Source: an uncultured Clostridia bacterium (GTDB lineage Bacteria; Bacillota; Clostridia; Christensenellales; UBA1242). Taken from it: 40,428 bases of DNA. The stretch spans positions 1 through 40,428 of the forward strand of contig CALVOG010000011.1 of NCBI GenBank assembly GCA_944350265.1. Direction: 5' to 3'. Both the position numbers and the translations under genes were made by a program. The notes below the pieces were generated by a model, which saw only the letters and a list, made by a program, of their open reading frames with translations, had not been told where the DNA came from and made no database searches. The first letter of the stretch is position 1; each line of letters opens with the position of its first letter. Positions 29,409 to 37,328 of this stretch are shown here, piece by piece.

Positions 29409-30989
29409 ATGATACAAACCGTAAACGTTTCTCTCGCCTTCGGCGGACGCACCCTCTATAAGGATGTAAACCTAAAATTCACCAAAGGAAATTGCTATGG
29501 CATTATCGGCGCGAACGGCGCTGGGAAATCCACTTTCCTTAAAATTTTGACTGGCGAGATTGAACCTAACACTGGCGAGGTGGTCATCACCCCGGGCGAA
29601 AGAATGTCCGTGCTTGAGCAAAACCAAAATAAGTATGACAACGAAACCGTTTTGCAAACCGTCCTTCTTGGGCATAAACGCCTTATGGAAATTCAAAGGG
29701 AAAAGGACGAAATCTATATGAAGCCCGACTTCTCAGACGAGGACGGCATCCGCGCGGGTGAACTTGAAACCGAGTTCGCTGAACTTGGTGGCTGGGAAGC
29801 AGAGGGCGATGCGAAAAGCCTCTTGCAATCTATGGGCGTTATGGAGGCCGATTTTCAAAAGGCTATGGGCGAAATGGACGCAAAAATTAAGGTGAAAGTG
29901 CTGTTGGCGCAAGCGCTTTTTGGCAACCCTGACATCTTGGTGCTGGACGAGCCAACCAACAACCTCGACTTTAAAACAATTAGGTGGCTTGAAAACTTCC
30001 TTTTGGACTTTGAAAACATCGTCATCATCGTTTCGCACAACCGCCACTTTTTGAATAAAGTTTGCACTCACATTTGCGATGTTGACTTTGGGCAAATAAA
30101 TATGTTTCTTGGCAACTACGATTTTTGGTATGAAACAAGTCAACTTCTTTTAAGACAACAAAAAGACCAAAACAAAAAGGCGGAACAGCGCGCGAAGGAA
30201 CTTAAAGAATTTATCGCACGCTTCTCGGCAAACGCATCAAAAAGTAAGCAGGCAACAAGCCGAAAGAGGGAATTGGAAAAGTTGACAATCGAAGATTTGA
30301 AACCGTCATCGAGAAAATATCCTTATGTCGATTTTAAATTCGAAAAGGCACTTGGCAAAGAGATTTTGAAAGTGGAAAACTTAACAAAAAAAGGTATGTT
30401 CAAAAACCTCTCTTTCAACGTTGAGGCGGACCAAAAAATCGTGTTTTTATCCGCTAATTCGCAAGTTTTAACCACGCTTTTTAACATTTTAATGGGAATT
30501 GAAAAAGCAGATAGCGGAACGGTATTCTTCGGCAAGACCGTGACGCCGTCCTATTTGCCACAAAACAACAACGAATATTTCGATAACTGCCACCTCTCCA
30601 TCGTTGACTGGCTGAGGCAGTATTCAAAAGATAAGTCGGAAAGTTATGTGAGAGGATGGCTGGGACGAATGCTCTTCTCGGGCGAGGAAAGTTTGAAGGA
30701 AGTTTCAGTGCTATCCGGTGGCGAAAGAGTGAGATGTATGCTTGCAAAGTTGATGCTTGAAGGTGGAAATCTTCTCATACTCGACGAGCCAATCAACCAC
30801 TTAGACCTTGAAAGCATCACATCGCTCAACAAAGGAATGATAAATTTTAAAGGACCGATTCTCTTTGCCACAGGCGACCAAGAAATCATTGAAACGGTGG
30901 CAAATCGCATAATCGACATCGTTGACGAAAACACGATAATTGACAAACAAATGACCTACGAAGAATATATGGAAAAGCACAAAAATTAA
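29409..30989 (+). CDS. YbiT-like ABC-F ATPase, ribosome-associated
   Basis: This 526-residue protein has two ABC domains joined by a charged linker (SANASKSKQATSRKREL, about 270-290) and no membrane segments, the layout of ABC-F translation factors. Wording throughout matches E. coli YbiT as I remember it. Domain 1 has Walker A GANGAGKST (34-42), Walker B VLDEPTNNLD (about 178-187) and H-loop VSHNRHF, but its signature is degenerate (GEMDAKIKVKVLLAQAL). Domain 2 is the reverse: a good signature, LSGGERVR (about 436-443), and LDEPINHLD, but Walker A is lost (SANSQVLTT, no Lys) and the H-loop His is replaced (FATGDQ). One composite ATP site is therefore consensus and the other degenerate. ABC-F proteins bind the ribosomal E site; a housekeeping translation role is likelier than antibiotic resistance. 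It has a consensus promoter and no operon partner. Confidence 0.92.
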   Translation: MIQTVNVSLAFGGRTLYKDVNLKFTKGNCYGIIGANGAGKSTFLKILTGEIEPNTGEVVITPGERMSVLEQNQNKYDNETVLQTVLLGHKRLMEIQREKDEIYMKPDFSDEDGIRAGELETEFAELGGWEAEGDAKSLLQSMGVMEADFQKAMGEMDAKIKVKVLLAQALFGNPDILVLDEPTNNLDFKTIRWLENFLLDFENIVIIVSHNRHFLNKVCTHICDVDFGQINMFLGNYDFWYETSQLLLRQQKDQNKKAEQRAKELKEFIARFSANASKSKQATSRKRELEKLTIEDLKPSSRKYPYVDFKFEKALGKEILKVENLTKKGMFKNLSFNVEADQKIVFLSANSQVLTTLFNILMGIEKADSGTVFFGKTVTPSYLPQNNNEYFDNCHLSIVDWLRQYSKDKSESYVRGWLGRMLFSGEESLKEVSVLSGGERVRCMLAKLMLEGGNLLILDEPINHLDLESITSLNKGMINFKGPILFATGDQEIIETVANRIIDIVDENTIIDKQMTYEEYMEKHKN

Positions 30990-31630
30990 AAGAGGCGAGA
31001 ATTAGCAACAACATATCACCTAAAAGATAAAAAATCTAAAACAAAAAACAAACTGACACCGCAAAATAAATAATTAAAACAGTTTAAGTCTTAGAAAATA
31101 AATTCTTGTGAAAGTTTGAAAATAACACAAACTATGTGCTGTTAAAATTTTGTAGACATAAAATTTAAATAAATTCAAAGAATTTAGCGTGTTTTGCTCG
31201 ACATCACTCTTTATTTAAACATCAGCCTCACTCAAATGCGACTTTGTCACGCTTGCTTTCGATAATAAAAAAATTTTCGTATCTACTTAAAAGCATAGAT
31301 TGAAGATAAGGGTGCAAGAAACAAAAAATCATATGTAAAAAAATATAAAAATAAAAAATAAGCAAAAAAACACCCGAAAAATAACAAAAATTATGAAAAA
31401 AATATAAAAAATTAATTATTTTTATGTGAAATACCATTTTTAATTGATTTTTTTGAATTAAAAAGGTTTTAAAATGTGATTTTTAAAATAAAAGCAAAAA
31501 TAATTCCGCTTATACCTAAAAAACACACTAAAAAATGCTTAAAAATGATAACAATTTTAATATTTTCTATGATTTTTTTAATTTTTAATTGGTTTTTAAT
31601 TATTTTTTCCAATTTTTATTCAATTTTTTT
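30990..31630. other. AT-rich intergenic region, no gene seen
   Basis: About 640 bp of very AT-rich DNA lie between the ABC-F and SDR genes. I see no convincing coding sequence, tRNA, intrinsic terminator or clear -35/-10 pair. The right end (31561-31630) is dominated by T runs and leads into the SDR ribosome binding site. Confidence 0.5.
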
Positions 31631-31637
31631 AAGGAGG
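31631..31637 (+). promoter_or_regulatory. Ribosome binding site fixing the SDR start
   Basis: AAGGAGG lies 5 nt before the ATG at 31643. The longer in-frame start at 31589 would only add translated poly-T leader, so the inner start is preferred. Confidence 0.85.
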
Positions 31638-31642
31638 AGAAG

Positions 31643-32449
31643 ATGAAAATTAATGGAAAAGTTGCCGTTGTCACCGGTGCAAGTGGCGGAATCGGATTGG
31701 CAATTTCGAAGGCTCTTCAAAAGGAAGGCGTTAAGGTTTATGATATCTCGCGCACAATTAAGCCTCACGAAGAGATTGTGAAAGCATACTCAGCCGACGT
31801 CAACGATACAAAAAAAATTGAAGAAATTTTAGAGGAAATTTACGCCGAAAATGGGCATATCGACATCTTTGTGAACAATGCGGGCTTTGGTATTGCGGGC
31901 GCCGTTGAAGATGCAAGTGCCAAAAACATATATGCGCTTGTGAACACCAACCTCTCAGCGGTAATAGCGCTTTCGGGCGTTGCAACAAAATTTCTTAAAC
32001 GCTCAGGCAACGGTGGCAATATCATAAATATCTGCTCGGTTGGCGGAGTTATTCCTCTTCCATTTCAAGCGACCTACAGCGCCACAAAGGCTGGTGTGGA
32101 AATTTTTTCAAGAGCGCTTGCCAACGAAGTGAAGCCGTTTAAAATTAAGGTGACATCAGTTTTGCCAGGCGATACGAAAACCGGTTTTACGCAAAATCGA
32201 ATCATAGAAAACAACAATAACAGCGAAAAATACCAAAAAAATGTGGAAAAATCAATAAAAAAAGTGGAAAAAGACGAACAAACGGGGAAAAGCCCCGACA
32301 CTGTCGGCAAAGTTGTTGTGAAAATTTTAAAACGAAAAAATCCACCTCTTCGAAAAACGGTGGGATTTTGGTATAAGTGCGCCGTGTTTTTGCCACGCAT
32401 CTTACCAACCAAACTTATCAACTATATCGTGCGAAAAATCTATTGCTAG
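31643..32449 (+). CDS. Short-chain dehydrogenase/reductase (SDR)
   Basis: This 268-residue protein has all classical SDR marks: the dinucleotide-binding TGASGGIG (11-18), NNAG (about 78-81), a catalytic Ser in ICSVGG, and the YSATK catalytic Tyr/Lys near residue 145. It should oxidise or reduce an alcohol or ketone with NAD(P); the substrate cannot be read from the sequence. The C-terminus is basic and hydrophobic (FWYKCAVFLPRILP), as in SDRs that sit near membranes or act on lipid-like substrates. It is a single gene in this strand. It ends in TAG, and the same frame remains open afterwards with a SHOCT-like stretch (separate entry). No clear promoter was seen upstream. Confidence 0.92.
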   Translation: MKINGKVAVVTGASGGIGLAISKALQKEGVKVYDISRTIKPHEEIVKAYSADVNDTKKIEEILEEIYAENGHIDIFVNNAGFGIAGAVEDASAKNIYALVNTNLSAVIALSGVATKFLKRSGNGGNIINICSVGGVIPLPFQATYSATKAGVEIFSRALANEVKPFKIKVTSVLPGDTKTGFTQNRIIENNNNSEKYQKNVEKSIKKVEKDEQTGKSPDTVGKVVVKILKRKNPPLRKTVGFWYKCAVFLPRILPTKLINYIVRKIYC

Positions 32450-32611
32450 ATTTTTAAAATAATAAGCGCCAACGGACAAAAGTTGGCACAAATCAATTCG
32501 ATTCAATGGGGTCTTGCACTTTGCCGAGGGCGAGTGACCAAAGAGGAGTATGCGGAACTTAAAGAACAAATTTTGGAAAACCCGGTTCCTCCTCTTGCAA
32601 GAAATGTGATT
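32450..32611 (+). other. Open frame continuing past the SDR stop, SHOCT-like fragment
   Basis: The frame of the SDR stays open after its TAG for 93 codons, to 32728. The first 54 codons lie outside the convergent HAD gene and read like a short SHOCT-type helix pair (GRVTKEEYAELKEQIL). SHOCT segments are usually C-terminal to other domains. It could be a former fused tail cut off by a new amber codon, a separate small gene starting at TTG 32483, or chance. Confidence 0.25.
32468..32487 (-). terminator. Weak hairpin between convergent SDR and HAD genes
   Basis: GCCAAC (32468-32473) pairs with GTTGGC (32482-32487) across an 8-nt loop. On the minus strand it is followed by an interrupted T-rich run, so it may end the helicase/HAD transcript. 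The stem is short and the U tract poor. Confidence 0.25.
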
Positions 32612-33179
32612 AAACCTCAATCTCACTTTTTTGCATTTCAATCTTTCGGCAAATTTCGCCCCAATTATAAACGCTTTCGGCGCCTTTCACTTTTTGAGTT
32701 CTATCACTCACAAACTGAAAGCATTTAACTCCCGCCTCTACAAGTTTAGTTAACACCGAATAACTGTCATCAATCATTAAGTCGACATTTTTACACGCTT
32801 CGGTCTTATCTACCTGCGAAAAAAAGTAGCCATCAAAAAATATCTTTTCCTTTTTTAGGCGTTTTTTTGTGAGTTTTATATGCTTTTCGCCACAACGACC
32901 GCGTCCTGTGATGGCAAAAAGTTGATGTCCGTTTTGTTTTAAATAAGACAGCGCCTCCTTCACATACGGCATCAGTGGCGCCTTTGTTATTGATTTTTCA
33001 TAAACTTTCATCATCGCGTCAAAATCGCTTGCATTTAACGCATAGCGGTTTTGTGTGGGTGCCGAGCAAAAATCCAACTTTTTATCGTCAATTTCCTGCA
33101 TAAAATTGAGTTCTATGTATGAGGCGATGTAATTTTCCGAATTAAACACCACCCCGTCTAAATCCACGCCGATTTTCAT
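32610..33179 (-). CDS. HAD-superfamily 5'-nucleotidase-like phosphatase
   Basis: This 189-residue protein starts with the HAD nucleophile motif DLDGVV (residues 6-11), has motif II in AITGRGR near residue 95, and motif IV as LMIDDS near residue 138. Size and wording fit the NT5C (5'(3')-deoxyribonucleotidase) type, which removes phosphate from nucleoside monophosphates, but HAD substrates are hard to predict. The ATG at 33179 follows the helicase stop by 7 bp, and its ribosome binding site AGGTGG overlaps that TAG, so the two genes form a coupled operon. Its low-GC coding style matches its neighbours. The nucleotidase assignment is moderate; HAD phosphatase is sure. Confidence 0.85.
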   Translation of the reverse strand: MKIGVDLDGVVFNSENYIASYIELNFMQEIDDKKLDFCSAPTQNRYALNASDFDAMMKVYEKSITKAPLMPYVKEALSYLKQNGHQLFAITGRGRCGEKHIKLTKKRLKKEKIFFDGYFFSQVDKTEACKNVDLMIDDSYSVLTKLVEAGVKCFQFVSDRTQKVKGAESVYNWGEICRKIEMQKSEIEV

Positions 33180-33186
33180 TTTCCAC

Positions 33187-36100
33187 CTATAATTTCTTTT
33201 TATTTTGATTGATTGCCTTCACAATGCTCGCTATAACTTTTTCTTTATTCATCCACCAATCACGGCTCCAAATTCGCATAATCGTCCATCCGCGCGATTC
33301 CAAAAACTTATTGCGATAGACATCTCTTTCCAAAATTGAGCCACTGCTCTTTTGCGCCATATAGTCGCACTCCAAGCCCAAAAGATACCTATCTTTCTCT
33401 TTGTCATAGACCGCAAGCGAGATTTTGTAGTTGGTGTTGCCGAGGTTAGTTTCAACCGTGTAGCCAAGTTTCACAAGTGCGTCCTTAATTTCGTTTTCCA
33501 ACTTGTTTTCCACAATTTCGTCGCTCTTGCTCTCTGGCAATGGAGGCTTAAAACTATCCAAAACATACTGCACTTCTTTTGGCTTTTTGTTCGAAACGGC
33601 GCGCACATATTTTAGGTAACTTTTAAAGATTTTAGGCCCCGCATTTTTCGTGCCCTCAACCAAAAGTTCTTCTGGTTCAATGCTTGTCACAACATAGATT
33701 TTTTCTTTCGCGCGGGTTATGGCAACGTTCAAGCGGTTTTCGCCACCCTCGATGGAGAGCGGTCCAAAATGCGCCACAACCTTGCCATATTCATTTCTCG
33801 CATATCCAATGCTAAATATGATGATGTCGCGCTCATCACCCTGCACATTTTCAAGGTTTTTGATAAAGATTGAAGTGTCCTCATTATCCTCTTTTCGATT
33901 TTGCTCTCTTAGGTAGGCATCTCTAAACGCTGAATCCTTTTGACACTCTAAGTCGATGGCGTCCTCAATCGCATTTTCCTGCTCAGTGTTAAAGGTGATT
34001 ATGCCGATTGACGACTTGTTGCGCTTATTTTTGATAAGTTTTTTAAGAAGCGCAACCACCGCCTTCGCCTCTTCGTCATTTTTCCTTCCAAGCCACTTGC
34101 CGTTCACTTTTATCCGCTCAATCGGCTTGTTGCCGACATTTTTTGAAATGTTTGGCGCGATTTGCAATTTCCCGTCATAAAACGCGTAGTTTGAAAAGTT
34201 GATAAGTTCCTCGTTTTTGCTTCGGTAGTGATAGGTTAAATTGGTGCTGTTGAAGCGCGAAGTGGCAAGGTCTAAAAGGCTCTCCACTTCAAGCGCTGCT
34301 TGTGTGGCAAGGTCTAAATCATCGTCGCTGTCATTGCCCATATAGCGCTTAACAAACGTTGCGGTCGGCCTAAGTTGCTTGCTGTCGCCTGCCACCACGA
34401 TATGTTTTCCGCGATATATTGTTGGCAGTGTGTTTTCAATGAACACCTGGCTTGCCTCGTCAAACAAAATTATGTCGAACATATCCTTTTTGAGCGGAAA
34501 AATTGTCGACACACTCTCCGGCGACAAAAGCCAGCACGGGAAAAGTTTTAAAAGGAAATCGCCATGCAAATCCATCATTTTCCTAATTGGCAAAAGTCCT
34601 TGCTGTTTTGTGATTTGGAAAAGGTAATTTTTGTTGTCTGGGCTTGCGTTGAAAAATTCAATGTAGTCCTCTTTAAACTTGCCAAGGCAAATCCGTTTTG
34701 ATATCTCTTTTTCTTCGTTTTTAAGTGACATTATGCGGTTTCGTATGTTCTCAAAGTCGATGATTTTTGAAAGTTTGGTCTTATTTAGTTCCTCATATTT
34801 CACCGCCTCGTGGTAGATGCGAATTTCCAAAAGTTTGTCGATAATATAGTGATACTGCCTTGCAGTTTTGGCGTTTTCATAGGCAAAGTTAAGAATGGTT
34901 TTCTCTTCGTCGGTCAGCCCTTCAAGTGCCACATTGACGTCTCTTATTTCCAAATAATCGTCAAGCGCGTTCAAAAGAAGGCGCAAGAAAATGGAGTTGC
35001 CATTGATGATGTTGTCAATCGTCATCAAGTAGCCCTTTCTATCCAAAATTTTGTTGAGGAGCGAGTAACTTTTGATGTAATTTTGAATGTCGACCATCGT
35101 GTTTTCAAAGTTCTTCTCAATCTCTTTTTCTCGCTTATTCATCGCGCTTTTCACAAAAGGATAGGCTGGGAAAAGCACCTTCGACCAGTTTAGCGCCGTG
35201 TGGAGTTTTTTATTCTCCACTTCACTTATCATCTTCACAAGCGGTTTCATTTGGTCGGTGGTTTCCACGCCGTTTTCAAGCATATACACTAATAGTTGCC
35301 TTGCGTGCGGATGTTTCGCGGTGTCGAAAGGCACGATATTTTTGCCGATAAGTTCGCGCAAGTAGGTTTTTGTTTGGTTGATAACGTGAATTTCCACCTT
35401 CGATTTGATGTGGTCGATAAGCGGATTGTTCTTCTTTAGTTCGATATATCGATAGTAAAGGTTGCCCTTATTTTTCTCTCTTATCACGCGCAAAGTTGAC
35501 GAAAGGCTCTTATAGTCCATTGCCATAATGTCCTTATTTTTCACCATCAACTTGTAAAGCTCATAATCAAAACTCTTCTTCCCAATTCTTGCCGAATTTG
35601 CATACATCTCCTGTAATGACAAGCCAAAAGGTGTTTTTGTGAAGAGCGCGTCGGAAATTGTTTGAAGCTCCTTCGTTTCCAAGCGAATGTTGTTTTCCAC
35701 AAGGTCGAACGACGCCTTTTCGTCAAGCACTTTTCCGCTTCCCATAACCGCCTGATGCATTTGATTGCACCTTTCATAGAATGCCACCTTATTTTTCTCG
35801 GCGTCCGTCAAAAACATACACTTCGAGTTAAGCCCTTTAAGACGGTTGAAAACAACATCGAGCGCCGCCTTCTTTTGCGAAACCACAAGCACCCGCTTGT
35901 TTTTTGCCAATGCGTCGGAAATTATATTGACAATGGTCTGCGATTTACCCGTGCCAGGCGGTCCGTAAATGACAATATTTCCGCTTTCGTTAAGTTTTTG
36001 TATGGCGTTTTCTTGCGCATAGTCAAGGTCGTTTATTGTGTAAAGCCGTTCGTCGTATTTTTTCTTTTTCTTCTCATTTTTGCCCGCCAAAAGTTGTTCT

Positions 36101-36993
36101 ATCGCCATTGACGAAAGGCGTTTTTTCTCTAAAAGCGTGTAGTCATTATATATCGAGTTCGCCAGCGGAAATCTGCCAATAACGCACGCATTGACAATTT
36201 TCATACTGTCAAATTTGAAATTCTGCTCCTTGATGTCGTCAAACTTAACAAGCGAATTATCAAAACGCTTGTCGATTTCAAACTTGTAGCCATATGCGGA
36301 AAGATACTCCAAAACGTCTTTGACAGATTTCAGTTTGTAGTCAATAAGGTTATCGAACTCCATTATCATTCCGTCGTTGTTGAGGCGGTGTTCCTTTGCA
36401 TAGGCAAGCATTAAAACCTTGTTGAACTGCACGTATTCGTCGCTCTTTGCCTCGATGGAAACCGTGCTGTCGTTCTCCACATTGATGACAACAGGAAAGA
36501 GGATGAGTGGCGCTTTTATGGTGATGTCTTTGTTGAGATAGCCCGTCACAAATGGGTAGCCGATAAAGAGTTCATAGCGCCCCGTTTCCTTCGCAAACTC
36601 TTCAATCTCCCTTTTTAGAAGCCTCAGCGCGCTCACTTGCGAGGTTATGATTTTTTTGCCCTCTTCACGTTTAAGGCGCTCTCTTCTCAGGTTTTCCAAC
36701 CTCTTTTCGTCCGCCGAGAGTTCGTTTGTGTCTTTATAGAGCGTTTTAAGTTTGGCGTCTAAATTGAATGCCTGATAAATTCGCTCCTTCGCCTCTTTTT
36801 TTATGAGAGCGTAAGAACTGCGCTTGCCTTTCCAAAGGAAGGTTAAAAACTCCGCCATTTCGTCTTTGTTGTTGCCGATAAGCGCGCCGATATCGTAGGC
36901 GTATTTTTTGGAGATATTTTTCGAATAAAGGCTCCTGTTCTTACCGCTGATTTCAATAAGTCGTTCTTTGTAATATTTATAAACCGATTTCAT
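33187..36993 (-). CDS. DUF4011-like SF1 helicase with C-terminal Vsr-type nuclease
   Basis: This 1,268-residue protein has an N-terminal DUF4011-like part (SQVSALRLLKREIEEFAKET and KAPLILFP, about 110-170), then SF1 helicase motifs: Walker A GPPGTGKSQ (about 342-350), Walker B/II LFDEASQ with AGDSKQLRPT (about 840-875), HYRSKNEEL (about 925), VQGDERDIIIFS (about 1050) and RLNVAITRAKEKIYV (about 1095). The last 110 residues are a Vsr/REase_MTES_1575-type nuclease: LGLECD (near 1205), ERDVYRNKF, and RGWTIMRIWSRDWW. All motifs look intact. It should unwind nucleic acid with ATP and cut DNA. A DUF4011-helicase-Vsr architecture has, to my memory, been reported among anti-phage proteins; a repair role is the alternative. 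SD AAGAGGT precedes the ATG. The coupled downstream gene is the HAD nucleotidase. Confidence 0.9.
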   Translation of the reverse strand: MKSVYKYYKERLIEISGKNRSLYSKNISKKYAYDIGALIGNNKDEMAEFLTFLWKGKRSSYALIKKEAKERIYQAFNLDAKLKTLYKDTNELSADEKRLENLRRERLKREEGKKIITSQVSALRLLKREIEEFAKETGRYELFIGYPFVTGYLNKDITIKAPLILFPVVINVENDSTVSIEAKSDEYVQFNKVLMLAYAKEHRLNNDGMIMEFDNLIDYKLKSVKDVLEYLSAYGYKFEIDKRFDNSLVKFDDIKEQNFKFDSMKIVNACVIGRFPLANSIYNDYTLLEKKRLSSMAIEQLLAGKNEKKKKKYDERLYTINDLDYAQENAIQKLNESGNIVIYGPPGTGKSQTIVNIISDALAKNKRVLVVSQKKAALDVVFNRLKGLNSKCMFLTDAEKNKVAFYERCNQMHQAVMGSGKVLDEKASFDLVENNIRLETKELQTISDALFTKTPFGLSLQEMYANSARIGKKSFDYELYKLMVKNKDIMAMDYKSLSSTLRVIREKNKGNLYYRYIELKKNNPLIDHIKSKVEIHVINQTKTYLRELIGKNIVPFDTAKHPHARQLLVYMLENGVETTDQMKPLVKMISEVENKKLHTALNWSKVLFPAYPFVKSAMNKREKEIEKNFENTMVDIQNYIKSYSLLNKILDRKGYLMTIDNIINGNSIFLRLLLNALDDYLEIRDVNVALEGLTDEEKTILNFAYENAKTARQYHYIIDKLLEIRIYHEAVKYEELNKTKLSKIIDFENIRNRIMSLKNEEKEISKRICLGKFKEDYIEFFNASPDNKNYLFQITKQQGLLPIRKMMDLHGDFLLKLFPCWLLSPESVSTIFPLKKDMFDIILFDEASQVFIENTLPTIYRGKHIVVAGDSKQLRPTATFVKRYMGNDSDDDLDLATQAALEVESLLDLATSRFNSTNLTYHYRSKNEELINFSNYAFYDGKLQIAPNISKNVGNKPIERIKVNGKWLGRKNDEEAKAVVALLKKLIKNKRNKSSIGIITFNTEQENAIEDAIDLECQKDSAFRDAYLREQNRKEDNEDTSIFIKNLENVQGDERDIIIFSIGYARNEYGKVVAHFGPLSIEGGENRLNVAITRAKEKIYVVTSIEPEELLVEGTKNAGPKIFKSYLKYVRAVSNKKPKEVQYVLDSFKPPLPESKSDEIVENKLENEIKDALVKLGYTVETNLGNTNYKISLAVYDKEKDRYLLGLECDYMAQKSSGSILERDVYRNKFLESRGWTIMRIWSRDWWMNKEKVIASIVKAINQNKKKL

Positions 36994-37011
36994 TTTAAAC
37001 CTCTTGTGTAT

Positions 37012-37040
37012 ATTGTAGCAAATATAAAAAATATTTACAA
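37012..37040 (-). promoter_or_regulatory. Promoter of the helicase/HAD operon
   Basis: TACAAT (37012-37017, 5 of 6) lies 17 bp from TTGTAA (37035-37040, 4 of 6). Initiation near 37005 gives a leader of about 12 nt carrying the AAGAGGT ribosome binding site. The -35 lies inside an inverted repeat. Confidence 0.6.
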
Positions 37041-37058
37041 CTATTAATTTGTAAATAT
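37031..37058. promoter_or_regulatory. Palindrome over the -35, candidate operator
   Basis: ATATTTACAA (37031-37040) and TTGTAAATAT (37049-37058) are perfect 10-bp inverted arms with an 8-bp spacer. The left arm contains the helicase promoter -35. A dimeric regulator bound here would block or modulate RNA polymerase. No regulator gene is adjacent. Confidence 0.5.
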
Positions 37059-37328
37059 ACTTTTATATTTTTTTATTACAGTCAAATTAACACACAAAGA
37101 GAAGCTGGGTGCTAAAAATAAGCGCCTTAATATTAAAAATATCAAGCGCGCTCTTAGCAAAAATTGAAACTTACCTTAATAAAAAAATTTAGCTATTTCT
37201 GCCCAAAAGCGCCAAAATTTAACAAAAAACCCAAAAAAATATTTAATATTCGGTCTATTTTTGCTTAAATTTGGGCGTCAAAATAAGCGTGAATAGTTAA
37301 ATTTATTAACCACAAAAAATGCAAACTC
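37059..37328. other. AT-rich intergenic region downstream of the GlmU-like gene
   Basis: I see no gene here. There is a loose inverted repeat, GCGCCAAAATTT (about 37209) against AAATTTGGGCGT (about 37268), with a long loop, and several T/A runs, but no compact intrinsic terminator. Confidence 0.4.

Noticed and set aside
31589..31642. N-terminal extension of the SDR
   Set aside because: It is the same kind of translated T-rich leader; AAGGAGG before 31643 and the normal SDR N-terminus fix the start.
32447..32449. UAG recoded as an amino acid in this organism
   Set aside because: Long genes here contain no in-frame TAG, and the helicase also ends in TAG, so it is an ordinary stop.
34810..36111. 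Plus-strand frames of 127 and 149 codons under the helicase
   Set aside because: They are antisense shadows without ribosome binding sites or recognisable protein features.
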